NCBI GenBank assembly: GCA_002256485.1 | Contig: NNSG01000003.1 | Span: 244,243 to 308,242 of the forward strand | DNA length: 64,000 bases | Reading direction: 5' to 3' | Source: Fidelibacterota bacterium 408169 | Lineage (GTDB): Bacteria; Fidelibacterota; Marinisomatia; Marinisomatales; TCS55 | Shown here: in pieces, positions 10,876 through 21,016 of the stretch | Position numbering within the stretch: position 1 is the first letter of the stretch | Layout: each line of letters starts with the position of its first letter | Program-made: the position numbers and the translations under genes | The notes under the pieces: generated by a model | Told to the model about the DNA's origin: nothing | Databases searched by the model: none | What the model saw: only the letters and a program-made list of their open reading frames with translations

Positions 10876-12272
10876 AAAGCTTACTCACTTGCTTCAGCAT
10901 AAGTTTTTTGATTGTTTTAGTTGGATGTCATCCCAATGAACCTGTGGCAAGTTTAGGTGATCCAAAAACATGTGAAGGATGTCATACGAATAAAGAATTA
11001 CTTAAGTCATTACTGGAAGAAGATATATTAAAGAGTACACCTAAAATATTAGGATCTACATGAGGAGACGCAGGTTTGATTCCTGAGGTTCAGGAATACA
11101 AAAAATTCTACATTCAATTATCTGGTTCTCAAATGTCATTTGAAGATGTTGATCCAGTCCATGCAGAAGTTGGCTGCGTTAATTGTCATGGTGGACAAGA
11201 ACCAGGATTATATGAGACAGCTCATGATACCTCATTTGGATTTAGACGTGATCCCTCTGAAATTCCGGAAGAAACGTGTAATCCTTGTCATTCAGACATT
11301 GTCTCAAGAAATACGCATAGTATTCATTCAAACCAATGGGGATATCAAAATAGAATTGCTGAACGGATTGGAGAAGCAAATTTTGAATCATGCCCGGAAT
11401 CTGTTCAAAGCGGTTGGGAAGTCTCTTGCTATTCATGTCATACAACGTGTGGCCAATGTCATGTAAGCCGTCCAAATAGTAAGGGCGGAGGGCTAATTGA
11501 AAATGGACCGTATAGAAACCATAAATTTGCTAAAAGTGAACTGGAAAATTGTATAGCTTGCCATGAAACTCGAGCGGGTATCGATTTGACGGGGCTTATT
11601 ACCGGTAGAGCAGATGTTCATTACGGTAGACAAAAATGCTGGGATTGCCACACCGAAGATATGCACGGTGACGGAACAGAAGAAGCAAATCCACCACAAT
11701 CGCGGTATCATGTAGCCGGTTTGCCGACTTGTGACGGCTGCCATTCTGATGCATCAACTTCAAACACTTATCATTCTATGCATTGGCCGGTTGGCGGAGC
11801 AATCAGTGAGCTAGCCTGTTATGTGTGTCATTCTCAGCCGTATAAAAATTGTGGCAATTGCCACGTTGGTGGTGAAGGAACGACATCGGAAAACACTTTT
11901 AAAATCGGATATAATTGGCAGCCTGAATTACATAAAGGAAAATGGGTTGTGGTACGTCATATACCAACCGATGACAGTACATTCGTCAATTGGGGTGAAC
12001 TTATCAATATGAATGATGAAAACCAGCGACCCAACTGGGAATATACGAGTCCTCATAATATAAGAAAATTTACAGTTCAAACAGATACTACAGGCGGAGT
12101 ATCCTGCAGCCAAAACTGTCATTTGAGCTCGAGTATTCCGGATTCTATCCGGTTACTAAATACAAATAGATTTCTATTAAGGAGTGATTTACATGCAGAT
12201 GAATCTGGTGCAAATGATAAAGCAACAGTTGATGATCATTTGCCAACATCGTGGGACCCATTGGATCCATAA
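10872..12272 (+). CDS. Selenocysteine-containing multiheme c-type cytochrome lipoprotein (in-frame TGA at 11061-11063)
   Basis: ORFs 10800..11063 and 11076..12272 share one frame and are separated only by TGA-GGA-GAC-GCA-GGT; joined protein MKSLLTCFSISFLIVLVGC(lipobox)...GST-U-GDAGLIPEVQEYKKF... with 10 CxxCH plus one CX3CH; SECIS-like hairpin downstream; tRNA-Sec upstream. Confidence 0.85.
11079..11097 (+). promoter_or_regulatory. Putative bacterial SECIS-like stem-loop
   Basis: ATTCCTG-AGGTT-CAGGAAT: 7-bp perfect stem, 5-nt loop with G at position 2; loop starts 22 nt after the UGA. Confidence 0.7.
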
Positions 12273-12350
12273 AGAATGGAAAAATTTGCACATGATTCAT
12301 AGCCTAGATAATCAATATAGAAAAAACCTGTAAAAAGAGAGGAAAATAAA

Positions 12351-13343
12351 ATGAAACTAACAAAATGGATGGTTCTTTTGCTTTCAGTAAGCATGATGTT
12401 TTTCATGTTTGGTTGTGAAGATGAGAAAGAAGCAAAAGATCTTACTACATTAACTGAGTATCTTGTTGAGAAAAACTTGGATCTGCCTGATATACTTGAT
12501 GGCTGGATTATAACTGCTTCAGCAGTTCACGAGAGTCTTGATGATTACTACGTAATTGATACACGGTCCCAAGAAGCATATGATGCAGGTCATGTACCGG
12601 GAGCTGTTTTTGCTGATGCTAGTACAATCCTTGATGTAGCTGCTAATAATGGTGGGAAAACAATTGTTGTCCATTGTTACAAAGGTATTGGCGCATGCAA
12701 GGTACTGGTCGCCCTTAGACTTAGTGGCTACCCAACTGCAAAAAGCATGAAATTTGGGATGAGTGCATGGGGACCCAGCGATGCTGGAGGTGATGCAGCT
12801 TATGATAAATGGACAGGATCTGTTTCCGACATAGCACTTGATTATCCCAGCGATTGGCTCATAACTGCAAGTACACCGGCAACTGATGTTGAGTATGATT
12901 ATCCTGCAGTTTCTAATGAAGAAGTAGAAGATGGTGCAACATTATTGGCTGAAAGAGTTCAATATCTATTAACGGAAGGATATGGATATGCATCTGCTCC
13001 AAGTATTTTGACCGATCGCGAGCAATACTTCATCAATAATAAATGGGATGAAGATTCATGGAATCATTATGGGCATATTGCTGGTGCTCACCGTATCAAT
13101 GACCTCGGTATTGAAAATGGTGGAATCAGTCTGTATGACCCGGATGCAACATGTGTAACCTATTGCTGGACAAGTCAAACTTCAGGTGTTGTTACTGCTT
13201 ATTTGACTGTATTAGGGTATGACGCCCAAAGTTTGATAAAGGGTGCGAACGGTTTAATCTGGACAAATCTTGAAAGTCATAAATGGGATGCAACTAATGG
13301 TACACCTGGCGCAAATGCTCCCGGTGATTACGAATTAGAATAA
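12351..13343 (+). CDS. Double-rhodanese-domain lipoprotein
   Basis: Signal peptide with lipobox FGC; DTRSQEAYDAGHVPGA ... VVHCYKGIGA and second DREQYFINNKWDED...HIAGAHRI ... VTYCWTSQTSG; RBS-like GAGAGGAAAATAAA before ATG. Confidence 0.82.
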   Translation: MKLTKWMVLLLSVSMMFFMFGCEDEKEAKDLTTLTEYLVEKNLDLPDILDGWIITASAVHESLDDYYVIDTRSQEAYDAGHVPGAVFADASTILDVAANNGGKTIVVHCYKGIGACKVLVALRLSGYPTAKSMKFGMSAWGPSDAGGDAAYDKWTGSVSDIALDYPSDWLITASTPATDVEYDYPAVSNEEVEDGATLLAERVQYLLTEGYGYASAPSILTDREQYFINNKWDEDSWNHYGHIAGAHRINDLGIENGGISLYDPDATCVTYCWTSQTSGVVTAYLTVLGYDAQSLIKGANGLIWTNLESHKWDATNGTPGANAPGDYELE

Positions 13344-13461
13344 GACGAATAATAATATCCATTTATGAAAAATAATGTTCACTAAATATTCAACAATGTT
13401 GATAAAATGAACAAGTTAATATAACATGGCTGGTTGTGGCCTCAATAAAATTGGTAAAAGT

Positions 13462-14640
13462 ATGAGAAATTGTACATTCATGTTCCTGGCTTCCCTCCTT
13501 GCAATCTTACCACGAACTGCAATCTCTCAAACCAATTTAGAGGTCACAACCTCTGTGTTATATCCCCAATTAAGAACATTTGACGAGCAATCAACTTATT
13601 GGCGTTCAATGCTCAATTATAATCAATCTTTTAGTTCATTCAAACTTTCTGCACGGATGGATTATGGATCTGAAACGAATCGATATGTGAATCCTTTCAG
13701 AGTATATGAATTTAATCTTAATTGGGAGCATCACCCTTTTTCCCTCAAATTAGGTCGTTTTAATTATTGGTCATCTATTGCCAATGTTCGGGTAGACGGT
13801 ATCCAGGCTGAAATTTTCACAAAGAAGTATGGAAAATTTGAAGTTTTAGGAGGATTTAAATCTGTTATTGATTTCAGTGATACCGCATACGTTCAATCAA
13901 ACTTTTTTTCTGAGGGAGTATATACAAATAAAACACTTTTCCATTCTTCATGGAGTATACAAAAATTAAATCAATCTATAAATGTATCTTACTGGACTGA
14001 AGGAGAAAACGATACTCTCCGCCCACACATGGGCATGACTTCAAACTGGAGAGTATTTGGTATGAATATTCATGAAAATATTGCAATTGATTTAGAAAAC
14101 AATGAATTGAATTTTGCACGGGTATCCATTAGTAAACATTTGAATAACCATCGCTTGAATTTTGGACTGCATCAAATTCGAATGGATGGAGTGACTCCCT
14201 GGCCCTGGGTAAAAAACTTGGAAATTCCCATGACTTATAGTGCAGGTTGGACTTGGATGATGAATTCAAAATTACAATGGATGCAAAAAATAAATTATCG
14301 GTCGGGTTCACATGGTACAGTATTTTACAATTCACAATTTTTCTTTAAGCAATATTATGTTGCATTTATCGCCGGTCAAAGAGATAACCAGTTCATCTAT
14401 GGCGGTACAGTAGGGGTTTTACAACATGTTGGAAAAACAATGAGATTTGGCAGTAATCTCTCATTAAAAATATTTGATTACAATGATATTATTGAGCCTA
14501 TAAATTCCTCCAGTGTGTATAGCTGGGTGGATTGGAATCTGAAGGAAAAATTAAATATCAAAATTTTTGGTAGATATCATGTTAACGCATATTATAAAAA
14601 GGATGGCAGAGCAGGAGCTGTCATATATGTTAAGATTTAA
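13462..14640 (+). CDS. Predicted outer-membrane beta-barrel protein
   Basis: Signal peptide MRNCTFMFLASLLAILPRTAISQ; alternating amphipathic strands rich in aromatic residues; short terminal strand AVIYVKI; start could be 13426. Confidence 0.65.
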   Translation: MRNCTFMFLASLLAILPRTAISQTNLEVTTSVLYPQLRTFDEQSTYWRSMLNYNQSFSSFKLSARMDYGSETNRYVNPFRVYEFNLNWEHHPFSLKLGRFNYWSSIANVRVDGIQAEIFTKKYGKFEVLGGFKSVIDFSDTAYVQSNFFSEGVYTNKTLFHSSWSIQKLNQSINVSYWTEGENDTLRPHMGMTSNWRVFGMNIHENIAIDLENNELNFARVSISKHLNNHRLNFGLHQIRMDGVTPWPWVKNLEIPMTYSAGWTWMMNSKLQWMQKINYRSGSHGTVFYNSQFFFKQYYVAFIAGQRDNQFIYGGTVGVLQHVGKTMRFGSNLSLKIFDYNDIIEPINSSSVYSWVDWNLKEKLNIKIFGRYHVNAYYKKDGRAGAVIYVKI

Positions 14641-15490
14641 TATACTTACCATATTTCTGATTTCATTTACTTTTGCCCAGGAAAGGGATCAGATATTTTT
14701 CCCCCATAATTACCATATTGAGGACGAGGAACTCACCTGTGAAGAATGCCATGGCGGTGTTGAACTATCAGTGTCAGTTAATGATCATAGTCTACTCCCG
14801 TTGATGGATGGTGTATGTGCTGATTGCCATGAAGATGCAGTGGATGATGATTCAGATGATAGTGACTGTGAATTATGCCATATACATGCAGATGATCCCC
14901 TCACGTATGCTGAAATTCCAACACGCAAAGGCCGACCGGCTTTTTCTCATAAAACCCATTTGGAAACCTATGAAGATTGTCAATCCTGTCATAGCGGAAT
15001 TGATAGTGATGATGGAACAGAAACAGGCTATGTGTGGAAAGAAAAAGATTGCCAATCTTGTCATGAAAATCAAAAGCCAAAAAGTCATTTAGTTTCATGG
15101 AAAAGTGAGCACGGATTGGTCATGAATGATTTTAAAGCGGATAATTGCTCCTTTTGCCATGATAATAATTATTGTGACAACTGTCATCAATATGAGCAAT
15201 TTACTTTGGATGTTCATAACAGTGACTATTTGTCCATTCATGGGATGGAGGCATCGGTCGGAGTATATGAATGTTCTACATGTCATAGCAGGGAAGATGA
15301 TTGTTCTTCCTGCCACCGTTCCCAAAATGTAATGCCCATGAATCATAATTTTCCCAATTGGGCAGGCATATTTCTGCCAAAGGGTGGTGAACATGGTTCA
15401 TTTGCATTAGAAGCTGCCGATGTCTGCCAAGTTTGCCATGAATCATCCGCTGACCCAACATGTCTACGCTGCCATGGAGAGACAAGGTGA
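14627..15490 (+). CDS. Undecaheme c-type cytochrome (11 CxxCH)
   Basis: Signal peptide MLRFNILTIFLISFTFAQ; 11 CxxCH motifs counted. Confidence 0.88.
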   Translation: MLRFNILTIFLISFTFAQERDQIFFPHNYHIEDEELTCEECHGGVELSVSVNDHSLLPLMDGVCADCHEDAVDDDSDDSDCELCHIHADDPLTYAEIPTRKGRPAFSHKTHLETYEDCQSCHSGIDSDDGTETGYVWKEKDCQSCHENQKPKSHLVSWKSEHGLVMNDFKADNCSFCHDNNYCDNCHQYEQFTLDVHNSDYLSIHGMEASVGVYECSTCHSREDDCSSCHRSQNVMPMNHNFPNWAGIFLPKGGEHGSFALEAADVCQVCHESSADPTCLRCHGETR

Positions 15491-15891
15491 AGTATAAATT
15501 TTTACAGCTGATTATTCTTGTTTTAATTTATTCTGCTTGTAATGAACCAGCGAATCCGCCCATTCATCCCGATGAATGGATCATATCGGGAGCAGAGAAT
15601 TCTCATCCAAAAAAGATAGCTGAAAGCGGTATTATTGTTTGTAAAGACTGTCACGGCGGTTATGAAAAGAATGATTACTTTGGTGGTACAAGCGGTGTAT
15701 CCTGTTATGAGTGTCATGCAGGTGGTCCCAGCGGTCATCCAGCTTGGAGTGAATGGATGAACAAAGATTCAGATTTGTTTCATGGTATAGCAGCTGATAC
15801 AAGGGGGTTGGATGGCTGTAGGATATGCCATGGGGATGATTTAACAGGAGGAATTGTGGAAATGAGCTGCAATCTCTGTCATGCGTATTGA
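15487..15891 (+). CDS. Tetraheme c-type cytochrome lipoprotein
   Basis: GTG start overlapping previous stop; LVLIYSAC lipobox; CKDCH, CYECH, CRICH, CNLCH. Confidence 0.82.
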   Translation: MKYKFLQLIILVLIYSACNEPANPPIHPDEWIISGAENSHPKKIAESGIIVCKDCHGGYEKNDYFGGTSGVSCYECHAGGPSGHPAWSEWMNKDSDLFHGIAADTRGLDGCRICHGDDLTGGIVEMSCNLCHAY

Positions 15892-15918
15892 GGATAATAA
15901 ATAGAAAGGAGTAACACA

Positions 15919-16500
15919 ATGAAAATCATATTATTAATATTTCTCTCATTTTTATGGGCACAGGATTTCGAATATATTGGTATCAATAAATGTAAAACCT
16001 GCCATAAAAGTGAAAAAAAAGGTGCGCAATTTAAAAAATGGGAAGCTGGCCCCCATGCCCAAGCTTTTGAAACATTGAAATCGGAAGAATCAATTGCCAT
16101 TGCAAAAAAAGCAGGATTGACGAAATCACCTTGGGAAGCAGATCAATGTTTAAAATGCCATTCAACCGGTTATGGAATGGGTGGATATGAAGTAAAAGAT
16201 GCAGCCTTTTGGGAAGAAAAGACGGAAAAGGGTAAACCCACTAAAGCTGTAAAACGTATGGGAGGATTACAAACTGTTGGTTGCGAATCCTGTCATGGTC
16301 CAGGGTCACTGTATAAAAAGAAAAAAGTGATGACTGCAGTATATAAAGGTGAAACAGATGCCGTTTCGGTAGGATTATGGAGAATAGACGAAGGTACATG
16401 CAAACAATGTCATAATGAATCAAGCCCAACGTACAAGCCATTTGACTACGATAAGAGATATAATGAGATTCTGCATCCATATCCGGATGATATGGAATAG
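15919..16500 (+). CDS. Tetraheme cytochrome c (c554-like)
   Basis: Signal peptide; CKTCH, CLKCH, CESCHGPGS, CKQCH; good RBS AAAGGAG. Confidence 0.85.
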   Translation: MKIILLIFLSFLWAQDFEYIGINKCKTCHKSEKKGAQFKKWEAGPHAQAFETLKSEESIAIAKKAGLTKSPWEADQCLKCHSTGYGMGGYEVKDAAFWEEKTEKGKPTKAVKRMGGLQTVGCESCHGPGSLYKKKKVMTAVYKGETDAVSVGLWRIDEGTCKQCHNESSPTYKPFDYDKRYNEILHPYPDDME

Positions 16501-16522
16501 CAAAAAGCTTTAGGGGAAATAC

Positions 16523-19018
16523 ATGTTACGTTTTATCAAATGGCAGCTGCTGCTTACAGTATTTCCCCTATATATTATAGCACAGGATAATGAAACATGT
16601 CTGGATTGCCACGATGATGAAACAATGGAAATCGAAAGGAGGGGCGTTCCATTATCTCTCTATGTTTATGAAGCATTATTTGAGGGAACCCCTCACGAAG
16701 GATTTGAATGTATTGACTGCCATACTGATTTAGACGGGGAAGAGGATTTTCATGAATTCCGTCCTGAAATACCGGACTGCGGTACCTGTCATGAAGATGC
16801 CCAAAGTGAATTTATAAGCGGATTTTTCCAGCCGTTAATTGATAAGGGTTATACATCCATACCTACCTGTTCAGATTGTCATGGGAAGCACGAGATCTCC
16901 TGGCAAGGAGAACCACGGAAGGTATGCGGAGTATGCCACCAGGATATCTTAGATGATTTTTTCCATTCTGCCCATTGGGATACAGAATCGGAATCATCGG
17001 TTGTCACCTGTGTTTCATGTCATTCACCCCATAATAAGCAGGAAAAAGATTTATTTACACCGGGACAATGGAAAATACAGTTAACCGAGTCTTGCAGGGA
17101 TTGTCATGAAGAAAAAGTTAAAAACTATGATTTAAGTGGTCATTACAGAGAAGTATTGACCGGTAACTTAAATGCTCCTGTCTGTTCAGACTGCCATGCG
17201 AAACATAAAGTACTATCACCTCGTGATAATGAGAGTAACGTTTCTGTTGCAAAATTGGATCAGGTATGCACTGAATGCCATACTGATTATGAAAAATCCA
17301 TTCACAGACCAGCCGAGAATGATGACCCGAGGTTGGCAACGTGTGTTGTATGCCATACTGGTCATTCAACAGAAATGTTGGCAGATGCGAAATCTTCTGT
17401 CTTTGAATTAAACCTAACAGAAGTTTGTTTAACATGTCATAACGCTTCTTTGATTACGGGTGAAAATGATGCTCATGGAGCTATTCATCGTAGCCAAATT
17501 GATAAATTACAATCCAATGAAAATGCAGATTGTGGTTCCTGCCATGATTATCATTCCCAGGCACCGGATCATTACATGGATAATGGTTTGGAGAAGTCAT
17601 GTGTTGATTGCCATCCTGAACAGCAAACTGAATACGAGAAATCATCCCACTTTATCGCTAAGGAAAAAGGACATGAAGAAGCACCGGGATGTATGGATTG
17701 TCATGGACAGCGCATTATTCAAAAACCCGGGGAAACACTTAAAGGTCAGTCTGTAGTAGAAATGTGCGGTAATTGTCATGGTGACAGATCTATGACAATG
17801 AAATTCCAACTTAATCCGGATGTTCTGAAGGGATATAGTACCTCTTACCACGGTCAAATGTATCAATTAGGTTACCAGGGTGAAGAATTTGCAACCTGCG
17901 TTTCATGTCATGACAATCATTCAATTCTTCCAAGTGAAAATGAAGCTTCAACTATCAGCCAGGCTCATATAATAGAAACCTGTGGTCAATGCCACGAAAA
18001 TGTGAATATCAATTTTGTTAAATACCTGCAACATTATTCCCCCATGATTCATGATGAAAATCAAATATTAAGTGGTATTCATACATTTATGGTTTTCCTT
18101 TTAGGAAGTGTTTTGCTTGTGTTTGGTGGACATACGCTTTTATGGCTTATACGTCTGACGATTCGCAGAATTTCTGAAGGTCCAATTAAGAAGAAGCCGA
18201 AATCTGCATTTCGCGTACGCCGGTTTGGGAAGGTTGAACGACTTATGCATTTAGGTATTATCCTTTCTTTCCTGACACTGGCTGGTACAGGTCTTCCGCT
18301 GAAATATAGTCATACAGAATTTGCAAATTGGATTGCCAATAATATTGTAGGATTTAGGGCTGCAGCTATATTTCACAGATTTGCTGCTTCCTTATTTTTC
18401 ATCATATTTGCTTTACATCTTGGAAAGGTGTTGTATAAGCGGTTTGGCGAGAAGAAAAAAGGTGTTTTTTGGGGACCGGATAGCTTAGTGCCTAATTGGC
18501 AGGATTTCCTTGATTTTTTCAATCATATTGCTTATTTCATAGGAGCAAAGAAAAACCCACCCAAATTTGGCCGTTGGACTTATTGGGAAAAATTCGATTA
18601 TTTTGCTGTTTTTTGGGGGATGGGAATCATTGGTGCTTCGGGACTTACATTATGGTTTCCCGAATTTTTTACAAAGTTAATGCCCGGTTGGCTCATCAAT
18701 GCTGCCCATATCATTCATTCAGAAGAAGCATTGCTTGCGACTGGATTTATTTTTACAGTTCATTTTTTTAATACTCATATGCGTCCCGGTGCTTTTCCCA
18801 TGGATGAAGTCATTTTTACCGGACGGATGACTGAAGAATCATTCCAAGAAGAAAGGCCATTAGAATATGAAAACCTTTCAGAAAAGGAATACAAAGCTCG
18901 ACTAACATCACCACTTCCTGTTTGGTTAAAACGGTTATTTTATATTGCCGGATATACCTTTTTAGCAATCGGTTTTATTCTGCTTATTGTGATTATTATC
19001 GGAACATTTTTCTCATAG
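16523..19018 (+). CDS. Multiheme cytochrome c (17 CxxCH) fused to C-terminal cytochrome b561/FdnI-like membrane domain
   Basis: 17 CxxCH motifs counted, then multi-TM domain with conserved His (RLMHLGIILSFLTLAGTGLPLKYSH, FHRFAASLFFIIFALHLGK, INAAHIIHSEEALLATGFIFTVHFFNTH). Confidence 0.88.
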   Translation: MLRFIKWQLLLTVFPLYIIAQDNETCLDCHDDETMEIERRGVPLSLYVYEALFEGTPHEGFECIDCHTDLDGEEDFHEFRPEIPDCGTCHEDAQSEFISGFFQPLIDKGYTSIPTCSDCHGKHEISWQGEPRKVCGVCHQDILDDFFHSAHWDTESESSVVTCVSCHSPHNKQEKDLFTPGQWKIQLTESCRDCHEEKVKNYDLSGHYREVLTGNLNAPVCSDCHAKHKVLSPRDNESNVSVAKLDQVCTECHTDYEKSIHRPAENDDPRLATCVVCHTGHSTEMLADAKSSVFELNLTEVCLTCHNASLITGENDAHGAIHRSQIDKLQSNENADCGSCHDYHSQAPDHYMDNGLEKSCVDCHPEQQTEYEKSSHFIAKEKGHEEAPGCMDCHGQRIIQKPGETLKGQSVVEMCGNCHGDRSMTMKFQLNPDVLKGYSTSYHGQMYQLGYQGEEFATCVSCHDNHSILPSENEASTISQAHIIETCGQCHENVNINFVKYLQHYSPMIHDENQILSGIHTFMVFLLGSVLLVFGGHTLLWLIRLTIRRISEGPIKKKPKSAFRVRRFGKVERLMHLGIILSFLTLAGTGLPLKYSHTEFANWIANNIVGFRAAAIFHRFAASLFFIIFALHLGKVLYKRFGEKKKGVFWGPDSLVPNWQDFLDFFNHIAYFIGAKKNPPKFGRWTYWEKFDYFAVFWGMGIIGASGLTLWFPEFFTKLMPGWLINAAHIIHSEEALLATGFIFTVHFFNTHMRPGAFPMDEVIFTGRMTEESFQEERPLEYENLSEKEYKARLTSPLPVWLKRLFYIAGYTFLAIGFILLIVIIIGTFFS

Positions 19019-19022
19019 AAAA

Positions 19023-21008
19023 ATGAAGACTAAAATGTTCAAGGTGCTTGTAGTGTTAACAGGCGTTATTGCTGTGTTTATCATTGTTTTGTTTGCATCA
19101 TTGGAATACACGTCAAAACCAGATTTCTGTTCTACATGTCATTTTATGCAACCCTATGTAGATGGTTGGAAAACTTCTACTCATTCTGATGTAACCTGTA
19201 CAGATTGCCACTTTCCACCAGGGTTGAAATCCAAGTTGAAAGGGAAATTAACAGCTGCATCCATGGTGGTGAATTATTTTACAGGCGTGTATAAAAAAAG
19301 CAAACCATGGGCGGAAATTACTGATGAAAGCTGTTTGAGTTCAGGTTGTCATGAGCAAAGGCTTTTGGAAGGAAAAGTAGAATTTAAAGAAGGGATTATT
19401 TTTGATCATGAACCCCATGTAACAAAGTTAAGGCGGGAAAAGAAACTGCGCTGTACCAGTTGCCATTCACAGATTGTTCAGGGCGATCATATGACTGTTA
19501 CTGAAAATTCGTGTTTTTTATGTCACTTTAAAAACCAACCGGAAGATGCGCCAATTGATGATTGTACATGGTGTCATGATGCGCCTGTGGGTACGAATCC
19601 TGAACTGTCTTATGACCATCGTTTTGTCGTAGAAAAAGAAATTGACTGTAAAAAATGTCATGGTTCTATGCAAGTAGGAGATGGGGCAGTACCTGTGGAA
19701 CGGTGTAGTTCATGTCATGCTGAAATAGGTAAAATTGAACGCATCAATGAAGTTGAATATATCCATCTGAATCATGTCACAAATCATAAAGTGGAGTGCC
19801 AGAATTGCCATTCTCTCATTCAGCATAAATCCGTTTCCAGATCTGCTGAAATAATTCCCGATTGTCAATCCTGCCATGAAGATTCCCATCTCCCACAGTA
19901 TTATTTATTTTCCGGGACAGGGGGGAAGCATGTACCCTCCCATCCAAATCCTATGTATGAAGGTGGTTTAAATTGTCAGGCATGCCATGTGTTTCACAGT
20001 GTAAACGGAAAAAATGGAGATTTAGGTCAGACTATGGAAGCCAAAGCTGAATCCTGTGAAATATGTCATGGTAAAGGATACGGTAAAATCCTCGATCAAT
20101 GGGAAAAATTGATGTTGAAAAAAATGGAATCTACCGAATCATCATTGGTGAGTGTAAGAAGAGAAATGAAACTATCCAATGTTCAGGATAAATCCAGACA
20201 ACATGTTGAATCTTTAATTGAAGAGGCAGGATATAATTATCAACTGGTTAAAGATGGGAATATCGTTCATAATGTGGCATATTCGGATGAATTACTATTA
20301 TCCGTCCATCGGAATCTGAAAAGTGCATTGAAATCTCTAAAATCTGAAAAGATCATTCCGGATATATCTTCTTACGGAAAAATTGTACCATCTGAGTGTA
20401 TCAATTGTCATTTTGGAATGGAAGATGTGGTCGTGAATGTTTTTGATATTGATTTTTCCCACAATATTCATCTCGTTAAAAATCGATTAGAATGCTCACA
20501 ATGCCATTCAAACCGCACTCAACATGGTGAATTGCTCATGTCTAAAAGCGATTGCTTGTCTTGTCATCATACTCAAGATGAAGTGGATTGTGAAAGTTGC
20601 CATGAACTGCAGGCAAGTTTATATACCGGAATTACCGATTTGTCCGATGAGGAAATCCCGGATGTTATGTATGAAGAGGAGGTAACCTGTGCAGAATGCC
20701 ATCTTGATCGCAGCATAATTTCTGGTATACAAGGTCAGCGTTCTTGTGTGGACTGCCATGAAGATGAATATGCTGACATGGTTTTTGAATGGCAGCAAGG
20801 AGTCTCTGAACGAATAGAAATATTGAATGTACAATTAAAACAAATTTCAATGAATACCCTTACCCGAGCAGAAAAACAGTCTTATGAAAGAATTGAAACA
20901 GTTATAAGTAGAATAAAAAAGGAAGGTAGTGGTGGCGTGCATAATATTGAATATGTTAACAACTTGATTGATAAAATGGAATCTGATTATAAATCAATTA
21001 CCAGATAA
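19023..21008 (+). CDS. Membrane-anchored NapC/NirT-like multiheme cytochrome c (17 CxxCH + one CX4CH)
   Basis: N-terminal TM followed by FCSTCHFMQPYVDGWKTSTHSDVTCTDCHFPPG typical of NapC/NrfH; motifs counted. Confidence 0.85.
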   Translation: MKTKMFKVLVVLTGVIAVFIIVLFASLEYTSKPDFCSTCHFMQPYVDGWKTSTHSDVTCTDCHFPPGLKSKLKGKLTAASMVVNYFTGVYKKSKPWAEITDESCLSSGCHEQRLLEGKVEFKEGIIFDHEPHVTKLRREKKLRCTSCHSQIVQGDHMTVTENSCFLCHFKNQPEDAPIDDCTWCHDAPVGTNPELSYDHRFVVEKEIDCKKCHGSMQVGDGAVPVERCSSCHAEIGKIERINEVEYIHLNHVTNHKVECQNCHSLIQHKSVSRSAEIIPDCQSCHEDSHLPQYYLFSGTGGKHVPSHPNPMYEGGLNCQACHVFHSVNGKNGDLGQTMEAKAESCEICHGKGYGKILDQWEKLMLKKMESTESSLVSVRREMKLSNVQDKSRQHVESLIEEAGYNYQLVKDGNIVHNVAYSDELLLSVHRNLKSALKSLKSEKIIPDISSYGKIVPSECINCHFGMEDVVVNVFDIDFSHNIHLVKNRLECSQCHSNRTQHGELLMSKSDCLSCHHTQDEVDCESCHELQASLYTGITDLSDEEIPDVMYEEEVTCAECHLDRSIISGIQGQRSCVDCHEDEYADMVFEWQQGVSERIEILNVQLKQISMNTLTRAEKQSYERIETVISRIKKEGSGGVHNIEYVNNLIDKMESDYKSITR

Positions 21009-21016
21009 ATTGAACA

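Noticed and set aside
11061-11075. TGA as a genuine stop followed by a separate gene starting at TTG 11076
   Set aside because: The second ORF would lack a signal peptide although it carries 10 periplasmic heme motifs, and the first would be a truncated monoheme lipoprotein. Frame continuity plus hairpin plus tRNA-Sec favour read-through. A sequencing error or recent nonsense mutation remains possible.
14808-17756. Many overlapping ORFs in cytochrome genes (e.g. 14808..15092, 17118..17435 -, 17460..17756)
   Set aside because: They are shadow ORFs of the CxxCH-rich reading frames (TGYNNNNNNTGYCAY codon pattern), without RBS or recognisable domains.
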